A stretch of DNA of 64,000 nucleotides from Metopolophium dirhodum (taxonomy: Eukaryota; Arthropoda; Insecta; Hemiptera; Aphididae), in assembly GCF_019925205.1 (NCBI RefSeq), contig NC_083563.1:3844001-3908000 (forward strand). The letters run 5' to 3'. Below, piece after piece: positions 11,812 to 25,691 of the stretch (position 1 is the first letter of the stretch; the number at the start of each line of letters is the position of its first letter). The notes under the pieces were generated by a model. The model searched no databases. It saw only the letters and a program-made list of their open reading frames with translations, and had not been told where the DNA came from. A program made the position numbers and the translations under genes.

Positions 11812-14699
11812 TAGTATTATGAGAGATCGGATGACGTCATGGCACATAATATGCGAATACCCGCCGTAAATTTCGGATGCGCAATAACAATATTATTATA
11901 ATATTATATACCTAATATAACAGGCTAGTAGCGCCACTGCATTAGGTTAGAGTAGACGCCGCATGTGATCCTCATAGTAATTTATTGTATGTGGCCTGTG
12001 AGTACAATTTATAATTTGGATAAAAATCACAAACTACGATAGTAATGGACTGAATTATTCGGATTAAAACGTTGTTTGTTTGTAGATATCTTGTTAAATT
12101 AATAAATGTAATAGTTATGAACTTAAATAAAATCAATTTCATATGGTAATTATACATTTTTCATTAAAATAAAATAAGGTATATAGTCAAATTTCGGCCC
12201 GTGAAAAATTTATATTTATTTGTTGGCCCTTTCCATCAAACGTTTGCTGACCCATGGGTTTGAGCACCGGTTGATGTGGTTTGTCAGTAAAAATTGTGAC
12301 ATAAAATTGTATGTTGACATTTTCTCTGTGCAGCAATAATTTGCCCCATAAGTGTTATCGGTATGGTGTGTTACCATAAATCTGACCAAAATCAACAAAA
12401 TACTTACCTATCAAAACCATTATTAAAAGTAAAATATTGTACCTATATCAATCCAACAACCATAATTAATTATTTCAATAACAATATGGCGAACCGCGTC
12501 CCATAGATATTAATATTTTAATATGTTATACGATAAAAATATGCTAAATAGTAATTAAATATTTAATACAAAAGTGAAAAGAGTAACTTCTCACAGTTGA
12601 GAGTTTTATTTATTTATTTTTTACATCACAGCTGGACGCTATATATTAAATTGTATTTTTTTTTTTGTAAATTTAGGTTTATTTAACTGACCTAGTATAA
12701 TGATACGCATTCCTTATATACGCGTGTGTATTTCTATGTGTATGTGAAATTCTTTGCAGAATTAAATGAATAAATAAAACATTTTTGACATTCCTCATAT
12801 GGTATCAACTTCGGCTAAGTAGATAATGCACATACATACTATACACTCGAGTATCACAATGCAACTATTGATAAATTCCTTTATAAGTCATAATATACCT
12901 CTATACTTTTTCAAGCCTAAAAGTAAACTTTTTTTGTCGTCAATATATTCTTTGATAAATTTAACATATTGTGCAAGTTCTTACAATACGCACGAAATTT
13001 TCAGAATTGAATCGGGCTAATGGCTTCTTTTGTGGCTTTTTAAGTTGAAGAATCCATTACAACGTCTAAATCCGTATTGCCGGCACATACGCGCACATAT
13101 ACACGCGCACCAATGCGCGTGCGCGTTTCAAATATACATTTCGGTATTGAAAATCTCATTCTCACGGTACTCTTTTTTTTCTCACCCTCAAGAACTGCAG
13201 ATTTACAACAACACTTTTCCGGATTTAAATAACATGCGTCAGTTGGTATCTATGCATAAATCTCGGAGTTAAAAAAATAAAATAAAAATACTATAAAATG
13301 CAGAACGGATTGAAACGAGTGAATTAAACACGATGTATGTAGAGGAAAAAAAATTAGAAGTTGGTCAAATGGGCTATCAGCGTATAAGGTTTATCAAATC
13401 ATCAGCACACACTATTCATCTGCGATGTTAATAAAGATGAAAAGTTTGTTTTAGGAATGAAATAAAGGTCGAATTTCTGTGAAAAAAATTTGAATAAGAT
13501 ATGAATGAATGATTCAACACATAAAGTATAATGCACATAATATTCTATACAACAGTCTGGCTTGTACACAAAATGTGCTGTAGTAAAGAGAGGAAAGGGA
13601 CATAGGGTTATAAATTACAACATTTTAAGTTATAATGTGTAAGTTAAAAATGTATTCGTATAAAATTCCAGTGGTGGGTGAGGTTTAACCCCTCAGAAAT
13701 GCCTGCAATAGTGTTTGTGAGGTTGAAGAAATTAGCTTTATTAGATATTATTCTTTGTTGCGTCATATGTTTCTTTTGATTGAATTCGGATAAATGACAT
13801 ACAAATTGCGTAATCATTTTTTTAATATTCGAGTGATAATCATTTTTTAAACTGATGACTTAATTTATTTTAAGTTCTAAATACAGTATTATAATCATGT
13901 ATATCCTACTTACGAGTTTAAAAAAAAAAAAATTATAATGCAAATTAGATGAGAATTTAATTAATAATTGGGTTAGTTTTTGGCGTTTAGTAAAAGGTAC
14001 TACCTAATTAATTTAATGGTGAGTTCTATCATATTACAAAATATAACTAAGCAAAGCATATTTTAGTTGTGATATTTAAATCTAATTTGTCCAAATTGTG
14101 TATAATTTTAGAGATAATCATATTATAGTTCGGTATTAATAGTTGTATTGTTAAAGCACTTCAAACACGTCAATATAACTCGTGTTTAATAAATTATAAA
14201 TCAAAATATACTGATTAAATATTTGTACATTTTTCATAAAAATATAATATCTAAATAAATAAAAAAAAAAAAAATCAGTTATTTGCAAATTAAATAATAC
14301 ATGACAAGTGTCGAACAAAACATCATAACTAAACGTTGCGTAATTTTTTTTAAATTCATTTGTTGGGTAAAAAATTTTTAAAATGTAATACAAGGTTTCT
14401 CTTAAATAGTTATATTAGAAAATGAGAAATATTAAAAATCAAAGGCATGATTTTTTTTATAAATAATTAAAGTTAAAATTTTGACAAAATGTATTAAAAT
14501 CTTGAAAATATTCAAATTATTTTGTGGCTAAAAAATTATAAGATATGTTCAATATGTATAGTTAAGAACTGAAAATGTATAACAAGGATTTTCATAAATA
14601 GTTTGTAACCAACTAATCTAAAAAATATATAAATACATTTATTTTGTATATACATTTTAAGTTCATATTTGGACGGAATTACAAACCTAAATATTAAAA
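11812..14699. other. AT-rich DNA, no gene recognised
   Basis: Long AT-rich stretch with poly-A/T runs. A Charlie-like hAT terminus is annotated within it at 12188-12256. No exon with both good splice signals and an open frame was found. Confidence 0.5.
12188..12256 (-). mobile_element. terminus of a Charlie-like hAT remnant
   Basis: Read on the minus strand from 12256, the sequence begins CATGGGTCAGCAAACG. It continues with an AAAGGGCC motif and then a GGGCC close to 12198. This order (GTCAGCAAAC, AAGGGCC, AT-rich, GGGCC) is the pattern of Charlie-type hAT ends as I know them. The opposite end and a target duplication were not found, so only the terminus is claimed. Confidence 0.35.
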
Positions 14700-15790
14700 C
14701 CAATAATAACAGTTTTAGTTATTTTGTTGTAATTTATTAAAAATATTTTTTGTCACGCCTGCACCGAAAGTTTAGTTTTCGATGATGGTTGAAACGTTGG
14801 CAACAGAATTTTTTCGTCCAGCGGATGCTAAAGTGGAAATTCCAAAAAGTGCCGGGTGGTAAAGTGGGAATCCCCAAAAGTGCATACCACGCGTATCCCT
14901 TGCACAACCAGACACTCAAATCTATACCATGGTCTTCACAAAACATAAACTTTTGGTTACATCTTACATCTATTATATTCATATTATAACCTCCTCATTG
15001 CATGACGTGTAAACATTTTCCAAAACAATTGTTTTCGTAGAATAATCTGTTTGTTGCATAGATCCCTGCATAGTGTATTACCTATGCCGTGATCAATATA
15101 GTGATTACATTATTTTATTTTAATATAATAATTATTATTTATACTGAAATCTTTGACACGGCTCTTGCAAAACATTACATTTTGGTTACATCTTATATTA
15201 ATATTATAACCTCCATGCATGACGCTTAAAATAGATAAAACTAAATCGTTTCTTTCGTGAAATTGTTTTTTTGTAGAATAGTCTGGTTTTAACATAAATT
15301 CCTGCATTATACCTTTGCCGTGATCGATGAATGCAGGGGCATGACGAAAAATAGTATGTGTGGCCCGTGCGGGAAGGCAATTATTTCAGTCTTGTATTAA
15401 ATACGGCACGAGCCGCACCGTGACTGATATAGTTCAATTCCCGCCTTTGCCATGCAATATACTATTTCGTGGCTCTACGAAACATTTTGAGTTTATTATT
15501 ATATTTTATACACACAATGACTTTTTCAAACGTTATTTTTTTGGCAAAAATAATTTACCCTATTGTTGTACTTATCAATAGTAAAATAAATTACTTTAAT
15601 CACAATAATATCATCCAATATACTTAGTAATATTATAGGCAGATGGACTGTCTTCACTCAGAATCGTTTTCGTATACAATGGTTTTACAGCATTGAATTT
15701 AAATTTAACACATCCATTACAGTGACTCTCTACACATCTAATTATACAGCAGAGAGATGATACCCACTTACCTGCTTTTCCTATTGTAAT
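14700..15790 (+). repeat. interspersed repeat family, copy A
   Basis: This segment shares long stretches with 33745-34230, 34670-35600 and 53290-53560. Shared landmarks are TAGTTATTTTGTTGTAATTT near 14715, ATTTTATACACACAATGAC at 15502, TAGTAAAATAAATTACTTTA at about 15581, and CATTACAGTGA followed by GATACCCACTTACC ending near 15775. A part of it reappears inverted near 49145-49185. An imperfect inverted repeat (ACGAAAAATAGTAT at 15344 and ATACTATTTCGT at 15459) lies inside. The family is non-coding; it looks like a degenerate DNA transposon or other interspersed element abundant in aphids (inference). Confidence 0.7.
14918..15326 (+). repeat. direct duplication within the interspersed repeat
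   Basis: Two diverged direct copies of about 178 bases occupy 14918-15095 and 15147-15326, offset by about 229 bases. Both contain TTTTGGTTACATCTTA, ATATTATAACCTCC, GCATGACG, GTAGAATA, CCTGCAT and GCCGTGATC in the same order. Confidence 0.8.
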
Positions 15791-17270
15791 TTTCTAGAAT
15801 TCGTTTAACGAACGATGACGAATAATCTATCTTTGTTTAGTATTGGGCTGTTCTTGGTTACAAAAAATAAAATAGTCATTATGATTGAATGTAATTTTAG
15901 GCCTGTATTTTATATTTGATCAATACCATCAATACGAATGTGACCATGGATGTGTTGAAAATCTTTAATGGAGATTGTGGTGGGATAAATCGACGGGCAT
16001 TAACTGACGGGAAACGGTTTATTTAAATATATTATAATGGTTAGATATAATTTTAAAGTTAAAACAACGTAGGTACTACAAAAACATCAGTCATTAATAG
16101 ATTTGAAAAAAATTCAAGGGCACGATATACACCTAGCTTTTATATTAAAGCCATATTATAATAACGTTGTTTATGTTAAAAAAAAATTATTACGTGATCT
16201 TTAAGTAAATAAATAACTTTACGTATTACGCGTAATCTTTACAAAAATAAACCCAGTCTTAAGTACAAATAAATGTGGAATGTTATGATTAATGTGTGAA
16301 AAATTAAATAAAAATCAAAGTTAAACTTTATCTTTTTTTTTGAAGTTTTAAACATCAACAAACCGGGTTTTAAGTCACGAATTTAACACAAAATTTGAAT
16401 AATATCAGTGGTGGGATTCTTTACCGGGGACAGCTATCTTCTATATACATAAAATATACGGTATACACTTACGCACGCACCTCTCGGGGTCTTCAAAATA
16501 TAATAATAATATTACCCGACAATATTATAATACTGCTCGAATAATCACAAGCTTGTCTCACGGGCAACGCCACCCTTGTCGGATGACTATTAACTAGTAT
16601 AATATAATCGAACATGTCCTGACCGACTCAATGACTGATCAACATAGAGACATAGAACTTGAGGCTTGACATTTTCACGGTACCTTCGTACCACTATGTA
16701 AGTGAGCTCTAAGAAAGCATTTTCCAAAACTCGAATTTCAAGTGCTTACACGAGTATGTTGAGATTTGAGATGATCGATGGACATTTTTAAGGTTTAAAC
16801 TCCATACTCGTATACCTATATAATATACGCCACACACTGACATTAAAACAGACCTATGGAATAACGTCCAAAAATATTGTCATTATTTTTATCAGACATT
16901 GTGTTCGAAAGAATAAAAATTAATTATTTATCTTGAAACACTAATACCACACAGTTTTCATTTATATTATACAATAGTATATTATGTTGTTAAAAATGTT
17001 CTTCCACTCAAACAATAACGCAGTTGCATAATATGTGACGCAAGTCTTGTACCTATTATGTCTATTTGATTTGAAGAAGTAAGAAGAAAAAATGAAAAGA
17101 AGCAATAGTAATGATATTATGGAGCTACCACGGTTAAGACTTTCAGAAACGAAGAAATTCTATTTTGCATTGTTTCGATTAAAATCTAAAAGCACCATAA
17201 TCCACCGGGCTTACAAGTTAATTCTACAGTTATTATAATCGTTTTTAAACAAGACTTTTTGTCTTATTAT
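15791..17270. other. AT-rich DNA, no gene recognised
   Basis: No open frame above background and no repeat recognised apart from short runs. Moderate CpG near 16430-16580 carries no exon signal. Confidence 0.5.
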
Positions 17271-18010
17271 TAGGTACCGTTATCTCTCGTAAAAACGCCT
17301 GACGGCTGTCGCGACGTACTTATCATCGCGGCATAAATTGTCGGCGTCGCTACGTAGGAACTGAACAAAAACTAACAAAAGAATAAAACAAATCCTTTTC
17401 AAAAAAAAAAAAAAAAAAACCGAAAATCACGAGCCACGTGCTAGGAGGTGTATGTCCACAGCACGTCGCTCGTCGGTTTGATATTATTATTATTTCGTTT
17501 GGTGCACAAATACAATTTCAATCGCGATGGTCGTTGCGCGCGCGGATTCATTATTGTCGGCCTGGCCCCCGCCATTCAATTTACCCGATGGATTAAAAAG
17601 CAATAGCAGCCGACCAGCTTTCTCGACGGCAGCGGCTGTGGCGGCATCCGTTCCCTCGCATACGCTCCCCTCCCCACCCCCCCCCCCCCCGGTCCACTCA
17701 TCTGGTGCTCGCTGCTATCCCCGCCCCTCGTCCCGCTCTTGATAACCTTCGGCAAAGACTTTTATCCTCTTTTATATATACGAAACGGACCTTTCCGACA
17801 AAGGCGATATCCAAAGCCGCCCCGGCAAGTACTCTGATGTAAAAAGCGCGTGCGATATATAAGCAACAAAGCAATTACCCGCCGCCACCGGATATAATAT
17901 GTTTTAGCCTTTGCGCGGGTTAATGTACCGTGGTGTAATCATTATATGTATATATAATGTATATATACACGGGGAGGACGGATGTGAGTGAGTAGGAGAA
18001 GAAAGCGGAC
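17271..18010. other. CpG-rich block with poly-C tract, possible promoter / 5' exon
   Basis: GC-rich interval inside AT-rich surroundings. A poly-A run (about 17401-17419) and a 14-base poly-C run (17677-17690) occur here. The plus frame starting at ATG 17527 (71 codons) is serine/proline/alanine-rich because it reads through the C tract, so I treat it as low-complexity and not as a gene. Several TATATA words and a GTGAGTGAGTAGG near 17984 are present, but no start site can be fixed. Confidence 0.3.
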
Positions 18011-19319
18011 AAAAAACGCGTGTGCGGCGGTCAAAAATACTTGTACACCAATACTCAGTACCTGAGCCCAACTACTGTGCTGCCTGGGTACCTTTGATAT
18101 TCATGGTCAACGTTGGAACATTTATAATTTCACCATGTTACAAATTTACAATATACGTATGCGAGGATAACATTTTACGCGTCTTTACTCTTTACACGTG
18201 TATTCGCCGAGCTCTATTAATTCTAAGCCGAACGATTATGATTTATTAATACAATACAAAGTCGTGGCCCGACCGATAGACTCCACTGCCGTGGGCGCTT
18301 GGGAGCAAGTCGCCAACATGAAACGTGTTGTCTACAGAGTACCTATACAAAAAAATGTGCAACGAGTATAATACAATCATAGTAATGTGCATCTATAGCT
18401 ATTTGTGTTATCGTAATTTTAATACTATCGAAATATTATGCACAAGGTGGAACGAAAAACGAACATTATTCAATACCGTATATTGTATACCATTCATTTT
18501 TTTATAGTCTTTATAATATAATTGAGTATTCTATTGCAATATCAAAGAAGACATTTCATTAAAAAAAAAAAAAAACTCAAATTGTTAAAATTAAACGAAT
18601 AACATAAAACGTTATTACATTTTTCTATTTTTGTATATTTCTTTACCAATGGATAAGACAAAATGCCAACGCATGAATCGTAAATTTTAAGGGAAAAAAA
18701 TACAGGAAATAATAATAATAACTCACAAGGCCATGGTCCAGCCCCTCCCCCAAGAATGTTTGAAAGCAGAACATTTTTAGCAGTGAATAATGAATATTAT
18801 TGTTTATTGACTATTGTAATAAGAATTATTTTATATTTTCGGTAAAGAGGTAGTAACGAGAATAAAGAAATTTTAGATTTTGAACGAATAAATTATGAGT
18901 GACTGGATAATGGATATTTAACATAAATACCTATCAGGGGTAGCCAATTCATGGCTTGTGTCATAGACTTATGCGGCCTGCGTCTTAATGTTTTTATATA
19001 CATAATAATAGGCATTATTCCTTTTCCTGCTCTTCTTATTATTTTTCATTACACTGTATGGCTCACGATTTTCTTATCTATATAAAAAAAAATGTTGGAC
19101 CATTGATGAATAATATTCATTGAATATTGCAAATAAAGGTCCTCTCCTTATTTATACCAAAATATTTTTTTGCCAACATCTCTTTTGTGCTTGATGGTTA
19201 AGCTCACTATAAATTGTTTATGATTTTATCTTCTTATACTGTTTAATAATTATTTATTGTATTTTGTACAGCCTATATATAGTATATAGTATATATAATA
19301 TGCCTATTAGACATATTAT
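18011..19319. other. AT-rich DNA with one hAT-like terminus
   Basis: At 18935 the sequence CAGGGGTAGCCAATTCATGG followed by CTTGTG resembles the left end of a Charlie-type hAT element, with a GCGGCC motif 50 bases in. No matching right end was found downstream, so it is probably a truncated remnant. No gene seen. Confidence 0.35.
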
Positions 19320-19330
19320 AAAATAGAATA

Positions 19331-19595
19331 GGGGGACGGAGTGGCCGAGTGGAGTAAGGCGTCGGTGACGTCTCTAATCTCGGTCACGTGCAGCACTTAT
19401 CTCCGGGCAGACATTCTGTCTGGAGCGAGAGGCCGCCATCCCCCGACCGGGCATGGCAGAAACCTACGGGTGTCCAGTTTGAAATTCTGCCAAATTAAAA
19501 AACAAGTGTTTACCAAAGCCTACAGTACCCTCCCCCACAGTTAAAAACTACCCAATGGCTTAAGTTACTGTGTGGGTTTATTTATATAAAAAAAA
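19331..19595 (+). mobile_element. tRNA-Ser-like SINE, copy 1, with target-site duplication
   Basis: GACGGAGTGGCCGAGTGG at 19335-19352 is a tRNA 5' half; the polymerase III A box is TGGCCGAGTGG at 19342-19352. The B box region is diverged. The body matches the copy at 21935-22200 over ACCTACGGG, CAAAxCCTACAGTACC and AATGGC motifs. The element ends in an A-run. An 11-base duplication, AAAATAGAATA, lies at 19320-19330 and again at 19596-19606, the hallmark of LINE-mediated insertion. The overlapping frame at 19341-19544 is not a gene. Confidence 0.85.
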
Positions 19596-21316
19596 AAATA
19601 GAATATTAGTTTACATTTTAAACACCTTATAATTTTAAATATTTTAGATTATTATTTATTATTATTTTATTCGCAAATAGTTTTTATTATTATGATTAAA
19701 AATTAACTAATTTATGTATATTTGACTCTATCAATAAACAAATAAAATTTACCATTGAAATGAATACATTTTCATGAAATCTACAGTGATTGTTACATTG
19801 TTATTGTAAGCGTGGTCCAGCTTTTGTATGCCTGTATCTAATAACTCGCGTTTAACTTTCTTGAACTACCTTACTTCACCTCTTCGTTTTTATAAAATGT
19901 TTTCCACCTAAAAACTCCTCGAGATTCTTGAAAATATGATAATAACTAGCCAAAATATCTGGGCTGTAAAGTGGGGTTCAGGTACAATATCCATTCTAAA
20001 AGAGATAAAGAGTTCGAAAAGTGTGTAGTGTTTTGTGTGGTGTCTGGTGGTTTGTCACCAGAAGCTAACACCATCGGTTGACATAGTTTCCAAGTAGAGA
20101 TTTTTTATTTTTTTTTCGCTTTTTTCTAAGGGTTCATAGTAAGCCATTAAATTGATTGATTCAAGTAGACACATAAAATTCCTCAAACAGGAGTTCCTTA
20201 TGGCCCCAAAATATGGTGGCATAATAATATACCTAATATGATCTAACGAACTGAGGGAAATATTTTAGTCACCGTTATAACGATCAACTATTATATTATT
20301 TTGGATACTTTTGGAGTCTGGAGTAATAACTTACCAAAGTTTCACGCACCCGTTTCAGGTAACTGATACGTATACGCTTATTGCAAAATAATCCTGCAAT
20401 GAACAATGGTAACAATAAATTTCTAGAGTGATCAACGTAACCATTCACTCAAACTGTAATGATATTCACTACGTGTCAAATGAAAAAAATCAATAAAAAA
20501 ATTACATATGGCTCATGGTGTCCTTGTAATCTTACTTTATAGACAAAATTCCTCAATTTATCCTTAATTTATTTATTTTTATTTTTTGCAATGCAAATAT
20601 TTATACAGAGTGATTGTTTAATCGTTGAACAGTTATTTATATAAGTTAATAATATAATAATGTATGGGGCATCATATTATGTGGGATACAAACCTCTCTC
20701 ATTTAAACCATGAAACCTTATTAAGTTTATAATATAACAAAGATCTTCGTAAATTGTATTTTAATTTAAAATAATAACTATGATTATTATTTTTAAAAAA
20801 ACAGAAATATAAAAATAAAAATTACTTAGATAAAAACAATTGTTTTCAATTTAAAAATTATGTTGTTAAGATATTTTGATGTGATTGTGATTATAAATAT
20901 ATGTATATAAAGCTGAATTAAATGCACACATAATTTCCGATGAATAATAAAATTGTAATTTTTCGGTATAATTTATTAGGCGTGCGTATATTTGTCTGCG
21001 TGAGAGGTGTTTATTCGGTTAAAAACTTATAGGTCGAATTAGATATTCCATTACGATAATACGCCCCCACGACAAAATACTGCAGGAGGGATCGATATCA
21101 AAACAGAGTCCAATATTATATAATACACGTGGTGTAACGAAATGCATTCAATGGGTAAAGCACGTCTGGTGCATTTAAGTCCCGACCTTATATAGCTGTG
21201 CACTGCCATCTACGACAATATAACCAATCCGATTAGCCCCACTCTCCGTATTCAAAACACGACTGCACTATCTGTCTGCTTTGCATTCGTTCATTATTCA
21301 ATGAAACTTCTATGCA

Positions 21317-21371
21317 CCACACACACACACACATACACACACACATACACATACACATACACATACACACT
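21317..21371. repeat. AC / ACAT microsatellite
   Basis: Alternating AC units interrupted by periodic CATAC variants, read directly. Confidence 0.9.
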
Positions 21372-21553
21372 ACTCACACCGATGCACAAAGTGCACACGA
21401 ATTTGCGTTGGCGGACAGCCGTTTGTTAGGATATGTAATACAGCATAATACATCCGAGAGACTTCCGCCGGACGCCCGCTGATAAGGCAGTCCCGCGACG
21501 TTTTGACCTCCAAAGTAATGACGAATGTCTTATCTGGTGTTACCGGAGACTGT

Positions 21554-21567
21554 AATAATATAATATA

Positions 21568-21599
<32 letters not shown>
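21554..21599. repeat. TAA/AAT microsatellite
   Basis: Trinucleotide AAT tract preceded by TAATA units. No SINE body was recognised next to it, unlike the TTA tract near 26.46 kb. Confidence 0.9.
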
Positions 21600-21600
<1 letters not shown>

Positions 21601-21934
21601 TATTAATATTGTCGTCCTCGGGGTCCGGACTACCTACAATAACGGTTGTATACGCGTTATCTGCTGGCCAAAATGTTTTGCAATAAACAGCAATACCCTA
21701 TGCAATACCTGATGATAGCTGGCAGAAGTAACGCGATATATTGTTATTAAAATTGCAGAGCGTGTAAAGTAGTTACAAAATTATTTTTGTTGGACTAGCT
21801 AATAACCATACTAACAGAAAATGTGGAAAACAATTTATGATTCAAAACAACTGTTCAGAAAACGCACTATGTAAAAACTGAAATTATCATTGAATATTTT
21901 TTTGCATATTACAAATTATGGTTAAGCTACAATG

Positions 21935-22200
21935 GAAGACGGAGTGGCCAAACGGGCTAAGGCGTCGGTTGCGATGCGCACCGACGCCGGTTCGATCCCG
22001 GCCACGAGCGGCATTTTTCTTCAGTGTCCGGAGAGAGAGGCCACCGCCCACCATCCCCCACCCGGGCATAACAGATACCTACGGGCGCCCACTAGAAAAT
22101 TCAGTCAAACACAAAAACATGTTCCTCCAACCGTACCAAAAACCCTACAGTACCATCCTACAGATAATGGCCTCAGTTGCCGGACTCAAGACCAATGAAT
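21935..22200 (+). mobile_element. tRNA-Ser-like SINE, copy 2 (best-preserved promoter)
   Basis: The tRNA-derived head (about 21938-22011) retains an A box, TGGCCAAACGG at 21945-21955, and a perfect B box, GGTTCGATCCC at 21989-21999. The spacing is long, as in a class II (Ser/Leu) tRNA. A tRNA-unrelated body follows. The 3' end is a short AAT repeat tail near 22198-22213. Flanks CTACAATG (left) and CTATAATG (right of the tail) may be an eroded target duplication. This copy is probably the most transcription-competent of the three in the window. The two translated frames over it are artefacts. Confidence 0.85.
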
Positions 22201-22213
22201 AATAATAATAATT

Positions 22214-24880
22214 AAACTATAATGAATATCATGTTCATTGTTTAGAGTATTATTGCACGGTTTGAATTTGATAAATCAGAATTAAATTAAAATATTTATT
22301 TAAACACGAATGTGTTATTTATAGATTACAATCTTCATTTACTGTCGATAATACCGTTACTCAATAAATTACGTAAGTTTGTAAATATTTATTTTGTTTA
22401 ACTTAAATGGTTATGTCATTTTCATATTTTAGTTATTTTCATGACGAAAATACTTTCTAAATATAATTCATAATCTTAAAAAGAATTTTAAAACGCTTAG
22501 ATATAAATTGTTCATATTATAATAATTGTATTATGTGGTGGCTTATTGTAAGCATTACTAATTAAACTAAACGATTCAATTAAACTCTAATTGGGGCTAC
22601 CTATTAAAAACTTTTGATGAAGTCAGTTTGCAGGTTAATCCCATTGTACACATTGTTACATCCATCTTAATAACTTAACTCTGATTGTGTTCTAAAAGTA
22701 AGCTCCCTGTTCGTCGTTGATTATATATCAACTTCTGAATATATTTTACCTTTGTGTTTAAATATTAAAATTAATAAAAGTCCACTAAAGAAAAGTTAAA
22801 TAATACATTGATTTAACATATCAATTCAGCTATTTATTATGTATTTATCATGACTGTGATAATTAATCTTACAGCTGATTCGCTATTTGCGTAAATTAAA
22901 TCGGATTTAATATAATATCCTCTTAGTGTTATTGTTATAGAACTCACAATTCCGTTATAATAAAACAACAAATATAGGATAATATAAATATTATATTTCA
23001 AAAAAGTATCTAAGTCTTGTCCAACTCTGTGAGACTCTTTAAACTTTAAAGATGTAAGGTACTTTGTTTCTATATGTATCTATACTACGAATACCTATCA
23101 TGTAGGTATACTTAAGACAATATGTAGGTATATAATTATTGTTATACAGGGTATTCTAAATGATTCATCATATTTGAAATGTTTATGTATTTTTAGATGT
23201 CAGGTCTAGAGTAATATATATGATATAAAATAATAATATATCAAATTAATTTAATAGTATCTATACAAGTTTTACGTAAGCTCCTTTGTCACACAAACAA
23301 CGTCTAAGCAGAATTCAAATTCATTCGATGCGTATCCGTTGTAATTTACTCCGCTAATTTCTTAACACGTTTATGATTGATGCTTATAGTGGTACATAGT
23401 AAGTATCTTTTTTAACATGATCTCAAAAGAAATAGTGACATGGTATAAAGACAGGTAACCTAGGAAGCCAGGTGCAAAACATCGGATGATTAATTTTGAA
23501 CAAGTGAATGACCCTGTATTTGCTGTTTACTCGTATTTTACAACGTTTAATTTAAATAGATAACCAACTGTACAATTATTACTATACACAATTTTAAAAA
23601 GGTTATATTAATTGGTAAAATATATCAGTAATTCTTAACATCTGTATGTAATATGTGTGCAATATATATCGAATTTCATTTGAATAAACATGATTCTGAT
23701 AAACGCTTTAAAAATACAAAATATAAATACTCATGTATTCTGATAATGGCTTACTTAATTAAACGTTAATAATATAGATACACCCCATTAAACGCAACTC
23801 AAAAACAATTTTTAATTAATGACAATTAACTGTTATTTTTTAAAAATAATAATAGTAAAACCTAATCATAAAAATAATCTCCTGTCAAATATTATCTAGA
23901 AAATTCTTTGTATTCTTGTAAATCACACATTTGAAGATAACATTTAAATAATTATAACTATTGAGAATGTAGACAAGACGTATAATATACCTTTACAAAA
24001 TCGCTCAAATAGATGTGTGGGCCATGGATAAGAAATATGTAAATATAAAATTTATAATTTTGTTTCCATTACTACCCTGCTTTGAGTCACATTGACGGGA
24101 ATAGTTAATGAAAGATTATACTTATCGTAAGGATTATGTAAATCGCTTACGAAAATTCTTCGTCATAGACATACTGTTAAACTCAAAACCCAATTCTTTT
24201 CTTTCCTTCAATTATTATTATGTAAAACAAGAAAATGACCAAAAACGAGAGGAAAAAGTACGCGACAAAATTATAAAGTAAATAATAATGAATAATCATC
24301 GTCTTGATCAGCTTTAAATATTTTAACCGTTGTTCCAGGCAAGCCTTTTGATTTGATTAACATTTTAAGCTTCGTTGGCGTTTCAATTAGTGAAATTATT
24401 AATAATGACAATTCCAATGAAATTTCTGAAAATATTCTACTGTATTACTTATAAATACGTTGGATCGAAGATGTACAAATGATACAATAGCTTATAGCAG
24501 ACAAAAAAAATATATTAAAATTGTATAGAAATATGTTAAGGGATGTAAAATAATTGTACACGCGTTGAATTTTTATGAACAATTGAACCATAGTGCTTTT
24601 TTAAGTTTAACATTTCAGTTCGTAGGTATTGATATTGAAGTATTTCAAGCGAAAAAAAAAACGAAAAAAAATCGTTTTAATATTCAAGAATTAAAAAAAA
24701 AAACAATAGTAATAATCATCATTGCTAAGACGATGACGATGTCGAAATTATTAACAGTGGAAACATAAAAAGGCAATGGGTACTTTTATACTCTTTTGAA
24801 CGTACCTTGTTCAGAAATAATAATAATAATAATAAAAATGCTAGTTGTGTTCGAATATGCGTGAGCTGAGTTTTGCTATT
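22214..24880. other. AT-rich DNA, no gene recognised
   Basis: Uniform AT-rich sequence. The 67-codon frame at 24565-24768 is lysine/isoleucine-rich from A runs and is not called. Confidence 0.55.
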
Positions 24881-25691
24881 TTCCAGTAATGAACGCGCCC
24901 ATCAATAGATTATAACACGACATTATTATTGGATACGTCGATCGAAGCCGGGCACGCGTCTGTCGTGATTCGGCGGTACACTGTTTAGCGTGTTATCGCG
25001 TTCAAAGAAAAAGAAAAACCCCGTTCGGCGGTGGTCTACGATTCGCTGACCCGGAAAAGCGTAAACGTTCGCGTATCGTCGATCGAGTAGTGCGCGAGTA
25101 CGCCCGAGTGTGTGAAATTTCCCAAAGCGTTTAACGCTAAGACACGTGACGTCTAGCGCCCGAAGCGCTCGAAATTTTCGCAAACCCCGTCGCGTCAAAA
25201 TTGCCATCGTCTAAGGCTAAATCCTGTTAGAAGAACGGGTTGCGGGTTCTCGTGGCAGAGGCGTCGGAAAACGTAGCCGACCGTATGCAAAACGGTACAG
25301 GAATAATAAAATACGCGTACGGTATATATATACATAGGTACATTATACGGCGGCCGCAAATGTTTTCACGAAACAGTCGTCGCGCTCCCGCCAAATAGGT
25401 ATTATAATAATATAATTATATTATCGTTACAATGCGAGTACAATGTCATCATTGTGTGCGTATCGTTGATAAACCGCGCGCCGAGCACAATGCGCGTTTT
25501 CGGCTGTTTACCGTCGATAAAACGTTTTGCACATCCCAACGAATTCGGATCCGGTTAAATAAAAGCGCATCGCGTCGTAGGCAACAGTCGTCATTGGGTG
25601 TGCGCCCGTCACCAAGTATACGCACTATAGTTGTGTTACCATTTTCCGGCGGTTGCTCCCGGTGCGCGTGCAACGTTCTTATACTTATCGC
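24881..25691. other. CpG-rich block, possible promoter / 5' exon
   Basis: CpG-dense sequence with frames open on both strands (for example minus 24926-25207 and plus 25432-25749). The plus frame crosses the boundary of the hAT element starting at 25692, which argues against it being a conserved gene. The composition suggests a regulatory or 5' UTR region. Confidence 0.3.

Larger units (their letters stand above)
19607..21934. other. AT-rich DNA with microsatellites, no gene recognised
   Basis: Background sequence. The minus strand at 20337-20364 could be a 28-nt exon with a GTAAGT donor, but its acceptor lacks a pyrimidine tract. CpG rises slightly at 21400-21640 next to the AC and AAT microsatellites. 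Confidence 0.45.

Noticed and set aside
15760..15785. Perfect minus-strand splice donor (GCAG|GTAAGT)
   Set aside because: It lies in an interspersed repeat that is non-coding and recurs, with this site altered, at 34.2 kb.
17527..17742. 71-codon frame with Ala/Ser/Pro-rich product
   Set aside because: It depends on a 14-base poly-C tract and has no other coding support; more likely 5' UTR or regulatory DNA.
19341..19544. 67-codon frame starting MAEWSKASVT
   Set aside because: It lies wholly within the tRNA-derived SINE; the first residues are a translation of the tRNA A-box region.
21935..22011. Functional tRNA-Ser/Leu gene
   Set aside because: A and B boxes are good, but the acceptor stem and anticodon arm do not close and the sequence continues into a SINE body shared with another copy.
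21918..22202. Two frames of 88-94 codons at 21.9-22.2 kb
   Set aside because: They translate SINE copy 2, not a gene.
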